A stretch of 64,000 nt of DNA, from positions 20,828,843-20,892,842 of the forward strand of contig JAVDOI010000009.1 in NCBI GenBank assembly GCA_032191485.1. Direction: 5' to 3'. Made by a program: the position numbers and the translations under genes. The stretch is from Leptoclinus maculatus. Its lineage: Eukaryota > Chordata > Actinopteri > Perciformes > Stichaeidae. This document shows positions 1 through 12,543 of the stretch, one piece after another (position 1 is the stretch's first letter; each line of letters starts with the position of its first letter). The notes under the pieces were generated by a model. It was not told where the DNA came from and did no database searches. It worked only from the letters and a program-made list of their open reading frames with translations.

Positions 1-654
1 CTGTATCCAGAGGCCTGGAAGCTCTAGGCTTATAAGTGTAAACTGTTTTTTACTAATTTAATTGAAACTGTGTTTAGAAATATCCCCCACTAAAGCACAG
101 TTAAGGACATAATGGCCTTGAGGTAGGTCCTGTTTTATTATTGTCTCTTAATCTCATTTTAAGATGAATGTATTAAATCAAATTACTATTCAGCAAATCT
201 GGTCCCAGGCAGTATTCTAGCATAGTAAACCTAGTATGCACTGCAGAGAGAGTGGAGGGAATGGGGACCTCCCCAGCAGTTTAATCAGGCCATGCTGAAA
301 GGTTCTATAAACAACATTCAGACCATTATATAGTACGATCTGAGCTGCTCCTTTTAGTGCATGTTAGCGTGCCAGACTGGCTAGCTCACGGCCACCGCTC
401 TGCACTGCTCTTATATGGCGATTGATAACGCCATCCCGAACCAACCGTGTCATCACGGAAGCGAGGCACCCACCCTTTGGTTCCCCCTTTGGTTCACACC
501 GTTAGCTCTGTCAGCACTTTTGCTGTTGTTTGCACTGACAGCGGTCGCCCCGCTAAGAACCATGTGGAGGCAATAGATATGCTGTGACTTTAAAATGTAG
601 CACCTTTAAAGACACAGGTATGAAACGCGTGTTACAATCTTACACTGTCTTTTC
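1..654. other. Intergenic, mostly unassigned
   Basis: I see no gene here. Positions 359-412 are an inverted match of about 54 bases to 4343-4399 (shared core GGCCGTGAGCTAGCCA), so this is at least partly dispersed repeat. The rest is AT-rich unique-looking sequence. Confidence 0.4.
359..412 (-). repeat. Dispersed repeat fragment (partner at 4343-4399)
   Basis: The reverse complement reads like 4343-4399 on the + strand with a few substitutions and small gaps. The two copies share GGCCGTGAGCTAGCCA and a following CACGCT.ACATGCAC. The family is not identified. Confidence 0.5.
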
Positions 655-965
655 AAAATAAACACCCGTGTTCCAAGAAAACAACTTGGTTGGGATTAGG
701 CAACAGGATTACGTAGTTAGGTTTCAGAAAAAAATTTTGTTTCGCTTAAAATGAACATGTTTGTTACGTGTATATAAGGAGGCTATTTTACTTATGTTAA
801 GTTAGCATGTGGTTTCACACATGGACAGAAACACCGATCTCCTTGGTGAAAGTTCTGTGTATTTGATTTATCCATCCACCCTGACCTCTGCCATGTGGGG
901 ACTTCATCCCTCTTTGTACTAGTTTGAATAAACCACCTTACTTCCTCCTTGACTCCAGCCATAAT
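655..965 (+). repeat. Dispersed repeat, family shared with 16915-17140
   Basis: Both copies run from a GTTAGGTTT-type stretch through TGTTTGTTAC to an almost shared end (GGTGAAAGT then TATCCATCCACCC.GACCTC). Copies are strongly diverged. I recall similar phrases as recurrent fish repeats but cannot name the family. Confidence 0.45.
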
Positions 966-3350
966 TTCAGCCACATACAGCATCATAGTTTTAAACGTAG
1001 GGCCACTGACCAAGCTTGTGAGTGCGAACAGGCTGGCTGTGGCCAATCTATTTCAACTTGCATATGTGAAATCAGTTTTATAAACCATTTTCACCCAGGA
1101 TTTATTTAATAAGCGTTAAGGTGACTTCTGTCAGGGAACACCTTTGAGCCAAATATGTAATTACCTAATACTGCAGAGCAAAACTGTCTTAAAGAATCAT
1201 TTACATCAAAGATGGGGATGATAGGAAGGTCAAAGTACTGTGTATGAAATGTTGCTTTTATGATCCCTTTAAGATAGACATATTAGAAGATGATATCTCA
1301 ATTTGTTTAAGCTGTGGGCATCATCTATGGAATATATATAAATGTCTAATTGTACCCGTCTGATGGTCTCAGCAGTACCACACAGAGGATGAAAGCAAAG
1401 TGAATAGAGGGAGAAAGAGAAATTATATCTCATATGGATTATGTGAAATCAATACGCTCAAAAGTAAACTTCATTTATTTTATCACATGTCAGCTGGCGA
1501 ATCATTTCTGCAAAGTTGAAAAAGTGTTTTGGGGATAAAGCGAGTGATTAATGAGAAAGAACTGAAAATCATGGACCAGTGTGAATGCAAATGGATTCTC
1601 TTCCAGCCAATCAATGCTCATTTTCTTCACTGGATGGATAGAAGGTGTATTATTATCTCATGGTAAACCAGAGAGTACAGTACATCTGAAAAGCACAAGC
1701 TCGAGAGAAGATGAGACAAGACTCATGTAAGTCACAAGGGATGCCAGGTGTCAAACCCTCATGAAGCAAACAAACCAAATCAAATCCTGAGTGTCATGTG
1801 TTACTGATTCTGCTACAAATAAAAAGACATGTTCATTGATGAGCAATTACATTGTCACTATATACCTCCAACAAGGTGAATCAGCTTTGTGTCACAGATG
1901 CTCCATTTTCAGTTACTTATATCATTTCACAAGCAGAAAGTCACAGGTTGTAACTAAATTAGCCCAGTCTCCTAAAACGTCTGTTCCCCGGTAACAAAAC
2001 TACTTAGTCAGTTTTAGTACAACATCTCATAGTTTGGCTTAAAATGACTAAAAAATTTAAACGAACCGAAAAACTAAATGCAACAAAAGTGCTTAGGTTA
2101 GGTTTAATCAACAAAACTAGTACTTGGTTATGTTTGTGTAATAAAATGACTTGTGTTTAATGGTCCATCCACCACCACAACCTCCTCCCTATACGGATTT
2201 CCATATTTTTGATGCATCAAAAGCAAATGTAATCCAAGACAAAATAAGTTTCTCTTGAAACATAATTTATATTGCAATTTCCTTGTAGGTAGTTAAATAA
2301 ATCTTTTGTTTTGTATTCATTTACAACATGTTTGTAACGGTTTAAAAATGTGACGTAGAAAATACATTTCCCTCCATATGTAATGAGCCGTTTAGTTGTA
2401 TAGCAACGTAACTTTATAGGACACGTGGTGAAACAAAATATAAACTACTGTCCAAACTAAATCTGTGCAAACCATTGCTGCTCTAGTTCAGCTAATGTTA
2501 ATGAAATATTGTAATATACCTGACTTTATTCTTTAGTTTCTTTCAACCTTTATTTGGCCTTGCATACTTTTCGGTTAAATCAGATATTGCACTGTTGAGC
2601 TTAATTTTAAGTAATTTTTTCTCAATCAATTCTATAACATTTCGGTGCCTTTAGAATACATTTTGCAATTAGTATTGCTGTATTATTTTCCACATACTGT
2701 TTCATTCATTGCAGTGTATTCAGTTTTAGGTATCCTCATGACAGTGTGGGCAAAGCAGTTATCTATTCACCAAACTTCCTTTTAGAGGGACGCTTATCAA
2801 ATCATTATATGCTATAATTTCAAGGTTCATGACATGCACCCAAGACTCAATAGAACACTGTCACTGTCACTTTCTTTTGAGTATTTTCTTCACAGCACCC
2901 TGGTATGTGACTAATAGCTTTGCAAGTTCAAGTTGTGTCAAGAAGTGGGACAAAGATTGGGAGCGATACCTGTTCATACCACTGTAGAATTGCAGGAAGA
3001 AATGACAGTTGTTCCATTTTGAAAGAGCACAGTAAAAAAAGTGAGGTTATTGGAGTTGAAGTGATGGATGGGCACGAAGAGTTTCTCTCATCTGTGATGC
3101 TCTTTTGGAGCCAGTAGCCTGAATATTTTTCAGTTTCATGTTGTACTGCAGTAAGCTATGCAGCTGTGAAACCCCCAAAATAAACTATATAATCAAATTT
3201 GTACAAAGGTTATTGGCTAAACTGTGGCACACTCCTTTCAAGCAACTCACAACAAGAGCATTCACTCAGACTTGCTAAGAGTACCTGCTCTGACTCTAAA
3301 CCAAAATCAGGGGATGCAATGTGTATGTTTAACCTATGTATTCATTTCGT
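966..3350. other. Intergenic, unassigned
   Basis: AT-rich sequence with only short chance reading frames. Positions 1985-2175 (AACAAAACTACTTAGT, then GTGCTTAGGTTAGGTTTA, then GGTCCATCCACCA) resemble the 655-965 repeat style. I recognise nothing else. Confidence 0.35.
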
Positions 3351-3406
3351 TAATGGAACTGCCTAAGGGGCTGATCACACGAGACGCGTCGCCACAGAAA
3401 ACCTTT

Positions 3407-3423
3407 CCCCCCCCCCCCCCCCC
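3407..3423. repeat. Poly-C tract (17 C)
   Basis: An uninterrupted run of 17 C. It follows a GGGGCTGATCACACGAGACG stretch that resembles the ends of some fish dispersed elements, but I found no partner end. Confidence 0.9.
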
Positions 3424-4824
3424 TACAGTACAGCATGCCTGCCGTGCGATCCTCTCTTGAACCGGTTTTGCGTTTTTCTCACATTATTTAGATGAGCATG
3501 AAACTTAAAATATTCTTAACTTTTCACACCTCTCGTGAATGTTACACTTGGCCCAGGCAGCCAATCAAATGAAGCAAGAGGCAGGCTTTACTTCTGTAAC
3601 ACCCTCTTCTTGCTTTTGTGCCGGTAGATGTAGTAGCTAGCTAGTTAGTTAGCTGTGGACTGTCAAAGAGCTACGGAGTATGTGAGAGTTAAGGGGGAAT
3701 TCATATCTCATGTTGCGGTAGTTTCATTTAGGCTACTGTCTTTTAGAGATACGGAAAGAGACAACGAGCTTGACACGAAGTGTCTCAGTATGATCGTGTA
3801 ATTATGAATTCCACTGCATTTCTTGGCAAAACCATCCCTGAGCTGCTGACTGAGGCAGAAGTTTTTGGTTACGGTTGTTTTTCCCTCAAAAACGTTTGTA
3901 GCGTTATGTAGTCCCCTTCCCAACAAGCTAGCATGACAAGGTCAATACTAACACATGCCTTCGGTCGTCTAGATTCATATGATACCAATAGCTTTATCCG
4001 CTACATTCTCATGAAGACAGTAATGTCGGCGGGTCTAGAATAACATGGTAACCCAAATACTCCGGATTACCTCTTTCAGCCACCTATAAGAAATACATTG
4101 TTAAATAAACTGCTAACTGTTACTCATCCAATACAATCATGAATCTGAAAGAAATCCCTTCTTTACTGAGGGTTGAGAAGTATATAATACAAGGTTGGCA
4201 AAAATGTCTCCTTGGTGAAATGAGCAGCATTAATACAAGACTAGACACTTGACTCATGTCCTTCTGATAATACTTTGCCTTTCTTGTTGCATTCATTCAA
4301 ACCCAGAATCAAGGCTGCGATGACAGCCGAAACCTTCCGTATGAGCAGAGCACAGTGCAGTGGCCGTGAGCTAGCCAATGGGCCACGCTCACATGCACTA
4401 ACAGGCATGCACAGCTATGTAAACAAAGCACAGAGGTGCTCTGATTACAACACAAACAGATGGGGAGTGACTTCAGTCTCTGCTCAGGTAGCTATTACTC
4501 CACTACATCTTTGCATTGCAAATCATTTTTTTGCTGCTATATTAATGCTCTGAATATAAATTACTATAATTCTCCTCTTCCCTACAGGGGAATTAATTCA
4601 AGAGGCGCATGTTTTTTTTTGAGAGAAATTAATAGAAAATCAGCAAGCCAGAATAAGAACATTGCCATGAAATTTTGTTGAAACATTAATTGTTGCCATT
4701 AGCGCCATCAGCAGCCCCATGGGTTGTATTTAAGTATGATACCTGCAAAACCAACGCCATTCACATCAGCCTCAGATGTACATTGCGTTTGTGTGTTTGT
4801 GGCAGTAGACTTTTAGCTATTAAA
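3424..4824. other. Intergenic, mostly unassigned
   Basis: No coding signal. Positions 4343-4399 carry the repeat fragment that is inverted at 359-412, and its family probably extends to about 4480. A T8 run lies near 4612. Confidence 0.35.
4343..4399 (+). repeat. Dispersed repeat fragment (partner at 359-412)
   Basis: This is the + strand copy of the repeat described at 359-412. It continues into GGCATGCACAGCTATG and AACACAAACAGATGGGGAGT, which I associate with fish repeats without being able to name the family. Confidence 0.5.
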
Positions 4825-5764
4825 TAGTGCTGGGCAAGTTAACTCGTTATTATCGCGTTAACGCATTAATTAACTCCGACAATTAAGTTATCGCACGTTA
4901 ACGCATTTTTTTATTTTTTTTTTATTTTGAAAGTCCGTTGCTCACTGGCAGCGGTGGAGGGAGGCTTCAGCAGACTACGTTGATGCAGCGTGCGGGAGAA
5001 GTATAGATCAAGACAAGCTAACAAATGCTACAGAGAAGTGGATACAAACTGCAGCTGGTTAGTATTATGGAAGATGTCGGTCTGAGGAACGTTCTCAAGG
5101 TGCGTTCGCGTCGCGTTTGGTGTGAACACACCTTTAGGATCGCAACGAATGACGTCACGTATGAGCCTCAAGAATAAGCCAAGAAAGTTAGCGGAAAGAT
5201 TAACGTGAGACAACATCCGGTTTCTTCAGACGAACATCCGGTTTTCAGAATAAGATGCCAACAAAGTATGAATTATATTCACATTAAGTATGAAACATGC
5301 TACCTGTATCTCGTGAGTTAAAGGGAAAATACACCTAAATTGTGCGTAAAGTGTCTTTATTCTTTGATCGCTGGGTAACCATAATTACCTCGGAGTTACA
5401 GCATTATATTGATGAACAGTAGAGCTGCATTCACATGCTCCGACTGTCATGAAGACAGACATTTTTGCTGAAACATTTTATTCCTGTTGCACAGCAGTGG
5501 AACGTTTCAAATACAGTCAGCACACTGAGCACAGATAGTGAAGAGATATGATCGCTACTGTGTAAAGGGAATACTGCTGTTAAAAAGAACCTGATTTGTT
5601 TTAATAAGTGTTTGCAAACCAAATGTTATTTCCCTTTTGTTCATATAGCAGTACTTTTAAAATAAAAGTGTGCAATACACTACTTTTGAATTCATTATTG
5701 AACTTTGCCATAAAAATCCATGCGATTAATCGCGATTAACAATTGTAATCGTTGCCCAGCACTA
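4825..5764. mobile_element. Non-autonomous hAT-like DNA transposon, 940 bp
   Basis: The left end reads TAGTGCTGGGCAA and the right end TTGCCCAGCACTA, a perfect 13-bp terminal inverted repeat. The element is flanked on both sides by the same 8 bases, CTATTAAA (4817-4824 and 5765-5772), which is the target-site duplication length of the hAT superfamily. TAG..CTGGGC termini are also typical of hAT elements. Subterminal blocks rich in GTTAACGC and CGATTAATCG occur at both ends. No transposase frame is present, so it would depend on an autonomous relative. hAT assignment is by ends and duplication length only. Confidence 0.88.
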
Positions 5765-5772
5765 CTATTAAA

Positions 5773-6660
5773 TTAAGCTGATTTGATAAATCACTATGAT
5801 ACTTTTATTTCCTACAGTGAATCAATCCAAGATGCATGTGTATTTTGGGAGAAATAAAAAAGAAACTGAACAGTAAATGCCTGAATAAGGTAATGAATAA
5901 CTATAGAGGAAAGACACAGAACTCTTTATAGCTGTGTTTTCTACTTTAACATTGACCAACTGGCACCAGAAGATTCCAGAGACAGTCTGTCTGTTTGGTC
6001 TGCATCTCACTGGAGCCAAACTCACCACTAGTAACTACTGGTTTGACAGGTTTCCCAGAATCAGCCAAAAAAAACGTTTCTTCTCCTCCGCATCTGTGGT
6101 TGTCCCCTTCTCTGCTGAGGAAGAATCTGTCACGGGTGATTACCTTAGTGACAGTGTTATCAGGCATTACTCCACCCAGAAGCCTCTTCTGATCCAAATA
6201 TTCAAAATCCATTTCTCACACACCGATCGCACGCTGGCACATCTCTAGCACACAGAGTGGTTTTCTCCTGCCTGAGAGAGGCTCAGTGCGGGAGAGAGGA
6301 GTGAGAGTGAAGGGCTTTATGTGGGTTTAGCTCCTCAGGGACAGATTCCTGCTAATCATCCGTGATCACAGACAGAATGTCAACATGCAACAGCAGCAAT
6401 ACTTCTATTTCCCCAAAATGCCTCCCTCAGTCGTTTGTGTCTTCCCATTGTCTATTGCTGCTTCTTGTTACATTTTCCATTCACTGCATCATTTATTGTT
6501 AACATTTTTACACCCACACATACATTGTCATTTGTGGTTTTGTGGTTTTTGGGCAGATATGGAAATGGAAAACAATTTGTTCTCGGATGACAGGAGGCCA
6601 AAAACAGCAGAATCTTTTTTTAAGTTTTTCAGAAAGATTAACTTCCTGTAGCTTTTCTAC
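5773..6660. other. Intergenic with one weak exon-like block
   Basis: 5946-6212 is open on several frames of both strands. On the minus strand an ATG in a fair Kozak context (GAGAAATGG) opens an 89-codon frame with possible GTAATC and GTGAGT donors inside it. The predicted peptide is not recognised, and the openness of the other frames argues for chance. See the findings. Confidence 0.2.
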
Positions 6661-6714
6661 AATATGAACATAGTCTAATCTGTCATCTTTGCTACTATGT
6701 ATATTGGAACATAT

Positions 6715-7085
6715 AATAACACACAATTTAAAGGAGTGCAACATTTTGGGAATTGTGCTTGTAAGCTTTTTGCTCAAAGTTAGTTGAGAAGATCAATACC
6801 ACTCTCTTGTCTGTCGATTAAACATGAAGCTACATTCAGCAGTCGATTAGCTTAGCTTAGCATGAAGGCTGAAGCAGAGGGAAACAGCTTCCCTAGCTAG
6901 CTCTGTCCAAAAGTAATCAAGTCTGCCTGCCACCAAAACTCACTGATAAACACCTTGTTTGTTTAATCCTTAAGAAGAACCTAGTGTAAATTTTTGGTTT
7001 ATTAATGCCAAGCTAACAAGCTGGTGGCTTTAACTTTATATTTAACCGACGGATATAAAAGTGGTATCAATCTTGCCGTATAACT
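6715..7085 (+). repeat. Teleost dispersed repeat (unnamed family)
   Basis: Phrases such as GATTAGCTTAGCTTAGCAT, AGAGGGAAACAGC and GCTCTGTCCAAA in this order are, from memory, very common in introns and intergenic DNA of ray-finned fish. There is only one copy in the window, so the sequence alone does not prove a repeat. Confidence 0.45.
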
Positions 7086-8990
7086 AGTACCAAGAATGTG
7101 ACTAAGCTTATTGCCTCACATTAATATCTACTTACACAGAGAGTTTGAACATTCTTTAGTTTCTCACTTCATTCACCTGGAGCAATTCCAGCCTGTTCTT
7201 ATTAACAACATGTGTAGAGTGAACATTTAAAAGGTAATTGGGTTAATGTCTTTCAGCCTGTTTTCCACAGCTTTGATCTGCCAAAGCTCTGTGGAGCTTT
7301 CAAAGCCCCGTGGTCTGACGGTGTAAAGGATGGAGAAAGTACCAGGTGGAAATGTGTTAATTATGAACTCCTGGAGCCACAGGAGGCTGATCTCTTTCCG
7401 TGACCTCTTCATCGCACCAGCTGTTGGTCCTTTGCAGCCTTTTTGTAGGGGTCAGAGTGCCATGGTTTGCCCATGTGCTGTTTCGGAAGTGTTTGTGTGT
7501 CAGGTAATACAGATTTTTGACAGTATAATTTTTTTCCCCAGCCCATGGCATTTTGACAGGCTCGAATGACTAAATGGCACAATGACACTTGTAAATGTGG
7601 CACACTGCCAAGAGGGTCATTACACCTGGAAATCTAAGGATTAATCTTCCTGGGCGGACATCTCTTTCATGTCTACTCTATATGCATGTGTCACTGTCTT
7701 CTAAAAGTCATGTAGTATGATCTGAACGAAGGTGATCTATTGTCAGTCTCCAGTAGTTAAAAGCTGCCACCTTCAAGGGCTGTTTTAAAGTCACCTCTCT
7801 TCTTAGTTTTGCTGAATAAGCACCTCCGGAGGTAGTGAGTGAAAACTGACTTAAACCTAATTAACCCTTTTCCCTGAACTCACGTCGGCGAAAGCATTGT
7901 GCGCTGGCTTTCTTGTTTAATTTGCCCTACAAACTTCAGCTGTAAAGATTAGACTTTCCTTGTAATGGAGGGAGGACAGCCTTGGCAGATCAAGCTACCT
8001 TCCATACTGATAATGGTGGAGGCTGGAGTACATTACACCATCTGAAATTTTTCAAAACTGTACTTGATGCTATCACGAGGCCTCTAAGCATGATCAGATT
8101 TCCAGGGACACAGAGACTATCTTATATCTTATATCATTTAAAAATAATCTAATATATTTGTCATGCTAGAACCTGTAGAGACCTCACCTCTCTTTTGGAA
8201 GAATTTTTACATGCCATGTCAAATCGTCATACTGCAATTTGGCATCCTTATCCGCAGCACACAATGACTTTTGAGTTCATACACGCTTTAATGAAAAATG
8301 TGTGTCCGCTCAGTTTACTGAATGCTGTGGTCGTCTGTCTCCATCTGGTATTTCCCTTGGCTAGAAAAGTGCATTGTTTTGCTCTTAAGAAGCAGAAACT
8401 CTCCAGTGCAATTACAGGCTGTTCACATTTTCATGTCAGTAAGTCTGAATCATCTATCTTGGTTGCCCTCTGTTCCGCTCTGTTGTGCTTTCAACTCGTC
8501 CTGTTCAAAACCTGATAATAGGATTTGTATGCATGTTGTCCGTTGGTTTCAGAGGTTTGGATGCTTCTCCAGATTAACTCGATGCGAATAGCATGCAGGA
8601 TGCACAATGATAGTATGGTAAGGTTTACAATGTGTTGCATCATTGGAAAACCTCAGCGGGAAAGAATAAAGTTTGAAGTACAATTGTATGAACTTGCACA
8701 CGTTCCACAAATGAGGCAACGCGTTATGTCTCTACAACACAGAGACTATAATAAACTGAATTAAACAGATAATATTTCACACGCCCTCATATGCACAAAA
8801 ACACATCTTACATATGCATCGCCTCTCATGCAGAGTTAAAGACAGCAGCCAGCACCAAGTTTGCACTGAGGTCAACTCTATTTAGAGCGCAGACAGCCAG
8901 ACTCCTGGAGCCGGCAAAGAAAAAGACCGACTGAAATACAAGAGAGACGAGAGAGGGAGGCCTGGTAACCTGAAACCAAGCAATAGTGGA
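7086..8990. other. Intergenic, unassigned
   Basis: There are several short overlapping frames on both strands (around 7330-7600 and 8195-8760) but no recognisable domain and no splice-supported structure. I see nothing else. Confidence 0.35.
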
Positions 8991-8997
8991 AGTCGCT

Positions 8998-9014
8998 ACA
9001 CACACACACACACA
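8998..9014. repeat. (CA)n microsatellite
   Basis: About eight CA dinucleotides, 32 bases upstream of a (TG)n tract. The two tracts are complementary in sequence and could pair in single-stranded DNA. Confidence 0.9.
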
Positions 9015-9045
9015 GGCATGCAGGCATTTAAGCTTACATGGATAA

Positions 9046-9072
9046 GTGTGTGTGTGTGTGTGTGTGTGTGTA
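9046..9072. repeat. (TG)n microsatellite
   Basis: Thirteen TG dinucleotides followed by TATG. It forms an inverted pair with the (CA)n tract just upstream. Confidence 0.92.
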
Positions 9073-10273
9073 TGTACAACCCACTTTCTAAATTAGAATT
9101 TCCAAATCCATCTGTGGCAGGGATGTATTTCTAGAGACGGAATGACCTCAATGACACCAGTTTTAAGAGAATCATATACTGAAACTGAAATGCATTAAAC
9201 AAAGAAAAAAAATAGTTTTTACAGGGGAACTCTCGCTAAATGATATTAGTTTGACAAAGGGATATTAAGGACATTTAGAGACTCAGCAGCCTAACATTAG
9301 GAAGTCCGGGGGATTAGCAATACTAGCCAGATCCATTAAATGCTTTGAGAAGTTCTAATTGCTAAATGCTACAAAGTCAACCAGCATCATGCCCAACCAG
9401 TGCAATTCCACTATAAATATGAACTGTTTAACAGGGAATAACGTATATGACACAGCATTAAATTCTCTATTATTTATTATCATTGTAGTTCAACTTCATG
9501 ACTACAAACATGGAGCATGAAATGAAATCACAAAACCCTAAACGCGACATAGGAATGTGAATTTGATGTGGATTTAGGCTTCAGGAGTTGGCTGTGATGC
9601 AGTTTCCTAAGCAGAGGTTATGTTGACGCTGTAATGTGGGTGCAGGCATTTGAGGTATTTCAGTAGCAAGATGTCTGTTACTATTTTATGCATTACTGTA
9701 TGTTTGCTTTTCATCATTTTCAAAGTTACTATTGGGTGAAATGAACTGAGAAAGCCAATAGAATAACCTGAGCCAATGTTCAGCAGCAATGTAAATACAC
9801 CGAGTAAAGAATACACAGAGATGCAAACCAAAGGTCGCATTTGAACTACAATAAAAGGGAAAATAGGGAAGTTAGGCGTAGGCCGGGTAGGTACATGCGT
9901 GTGTGTCAGTGCGTGTAGACAGAGGCAGAATTCAGCAGATGGCAGAGTTCAGTTGGATGACACTCGAAGAAAGAAAGATGCATTATGCTGTCAATATATT
10001 TGTTTTATTCATTCCGTAGTATGAAGTGAAATGTAGACTACAGGACTGACTTACAGCACAAAGTTACAGCACAGAGCCCTCAACCAAAACAGAAAACTGT
10101 AAAAGTACCCTGTAAACAATGTTGGGGTGTAATTGCAGCATTTGATAGTGGACATTAATCTAATATGGTCTCAAATATATACTGTGCCTTAAGATTTACA
10201 GAAAGAATTATGGAATTCATTATTTATTACCGGAATATGGTTTTACAGGGCAAACATTTCTAGAAGAATTAAG
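9073..10273. other. Intergenic, unassigned
   Basis: AT-rich DNA without coding or repeat signal that I recognise. Confidence 0.35.
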
Positions 10274-11073
10274 GGCAACACTTTATAATAACTAAACACT
10301 ATGAAGCATTAGTTAAGTCTGAGTAAACACTTAATTCATCATTTATAAAGCATTGTTCCTACATTAATAATTCATTAGTATGTGTTGCACCCCCTGCAAA
10401 AGGGGGATAAATAATCACGAGAGTGATATGATGTTTTTCCTCAGCAAGAACTTTACTGCAATCAGTTTGTACAAAAATACAATCATTGACACAGGAAGAG
10501 ATTTACAGGAGAGTAGGGAGTACATACGCTATTTATGTTAAACACAAAGTATGTTACTTGAGATATTTTCCCGAGCACAAACTAGCTTACATATGCAGTT
10601 CAAGGCATAGATAGTCCTCACTTTAGATGAGCTCACACAAAATACTTTACTAAGGACTAGTAACTACCTTAATAAATCATTAATTAATCATGAATTGCAG
10701 TATTAATACGCATTTATAAAGCATATATTAACATAGTCCCTAACCATTAGTGCATATCTAAATAAGTTATTAATCATTTACTAACACTTTATAAATGATC
10801 GTATTAATCATCTACAACTCCTTAATAATTGGTTTGTAAAATATATACTTAATTTACAAATGGGGAATCCATCATTTATAAAGTATGAAAACACAATAAT
10901 GAAACGCATAATAGACAAGCTTATTAATCAAGAATAAAACATGTATAACTGTTGTTATGAACTGCATACTAATGAATTATTAATGTAGGAACAATGCTTT
11001 ATAAATGATGAATTAAGTGTTTACTCATGCTTAACTAATGGTTCATAGTGTGTAGTTATTATAAAGTGTTACC
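10274..11073. mobile_element. Long-TIR MITE, 800 bp, 8-bp target duplication
   Basis: The left arm (10274 to about 10381) and right arm (about 10964 to 11073) are inverted copies of roughly 108 bp. The outer ends read GGCAACACTTTATAATAACT and, inverted, GGTAACACTTTATAATAACT. The same 8 bases, GAATTAAG, flank the element (10266-10273 and 11074-11081). The interior is AT-rich, has further TTTATAAA and ATTAAT blocks, and is non-coding. About 260 bp inside the left arm (about 10382-10640) has a different texture and may be a later insertion. An 8-bp duplication fits hAT, P or Zisupton superfamilies, but the GGTAACAC end is not the usual CAG start of hAT, so I leave the superfamily open. Confidence 0.88.
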
Positions 11074-11081
11074 GAATTAAG

Positions 11082-11876
11082 TCTTTAATCAGGCTGTGAT
11101 ATGTGTAAATGATAAAACAACAGTTCAACTACAGCAAGTTGAGTCTTTAAGCTTCTTCGGAGTTATCTGTATAATAAATAATGATAAAATTATGTAAAAT
11201 TGCATAGTTCTAGGGAAAAAAACATCACATTTTCTTAAGGGAGGACTCCCAAACCCAACATCTCCAAGTATCTTTTATTCATTGTTGAAATCAAGAATGT
11301 GTCTCTTTATCGTGCTGCATATTATGATCAAGCATCCAGACAGAGACACCGTCTCTAAAACCTGAATAAAAAGCTCTCACGCCTCAGCTCTGCCTACACA
11401 CCTGCCTGGCTGGTGTTGATTCCAGGCTGTAGGTATCCTTTAATACATGTGTATTATAGAGTGATACTATAGGCTACCAATGAAACAGGAAAGCAATTTA
11501 AGTATCAACACTATAGTTTAATACACAAACACGCCAACTTAACCCTATGTTGAGTCATTTGGAATATTATTGCAGATAAACACAAGGTAACATTTATTAT
11601 GAAAAATACTCTTGTGTAATGTATTTGATTGATACATATCGACAGACCTGATAATGATTTAACTTTTCACACATGTATTGCAGTTCCATTTCTCATTTAC
11701 ACATTGTGACAACATCACCTCAACTGAGTACGTACATATGTTCCTCTAGCAGTATGCAGAACCGTAGGCAGTATGACTTCTAGAAATGTGTGAGGCGGTC
11801 TTTTGTTGAAAGGATTTTCTAGACATGAAGTCATGAATTAGATTGTCAAGAGAAAAAAAGATTACCGATGATGATA
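11082..11876. other. Intergenic, unassigned
   Basis: AT-rich, non-coding, nothing recognised. Confidence 0.35.
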
Positions 11877-12071
11877 GGGGCTGAAAAAGGAACTGTGTAG
11901 GCGCGACAGTATGATAACCATGTCAAACTTATAGGCTGACATATTTCAGCAGACTGGGAAGTTTTCTGATTAGTTCCTTCAGTGCAGACTCGTACTGTCG
12001 ACGCTGAGTGAGACAGACAGAGCCACTGTGAAATAAAAGACATTCAAAAGAGATGCATGAGGTGTGATTTG
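11877..12071 (+). repeat. Local direct duplication, copy 1
   Basis: This segment aligns with 12351-12543. Both contain GCTGACATATTTCAGCAGAC, then TACTGTCGAC, GAGTGAGACAGA and GGTGTGATTT in the same order and spacing (offset about 490 bp at the core). The copies differ by substitutions and small gaps, so the duplication is not recent. Confidence 0.75.
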
Positions 12072-12350
12072 AGTTTGTGCTTTGTGTGCTTTGAATTTCA
12101 ATTTGTCTTGATGAATACAGGGCCATAAATGCTCCCAGCGCGGTGTAATATGCCATTTCAGATCTTCGGGAGATGATTGATGTAATTAGGAGTAATGGAC
12201 CTGCCACCAATTATTATAATGACCGGAAAAAAAGATTTGACTTAATGTACAGGATAATATCACATCCCTCTATTGTGTGAGCCTCACTCAGGTGTTTTTT
12301 GAAAAGAAGCAGTAATACTGAGCAGTAATAGTTCCTCACACACACAGAAA

Positions 12351-12543
12351 GGGGATAAAAGGAACAGTGCAGCCATGTCACAGACATGTCAATATGATAA
12401 TAACCATGTCAATCTTATATAGCGGGCTGACATATTTCAGCAGACAGTTAAGTTTTCTAAATAGTTTCTTTAGTACAGACTTATACTGTCGACACAGAGT
12501 GAGACAGAGAGCACTGTAAAATTAATGTATGTGGTGTGATTTC
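12351..12543 (+). repeat. Local direct duplication, copy 2
   Basis: Second member of the pair with 11877-12071. The about 280-bp spacer between copies has no matching partner beyond copy 2, so this is a duplication of one segment and not an open tandem array. Confidence 0.75.
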
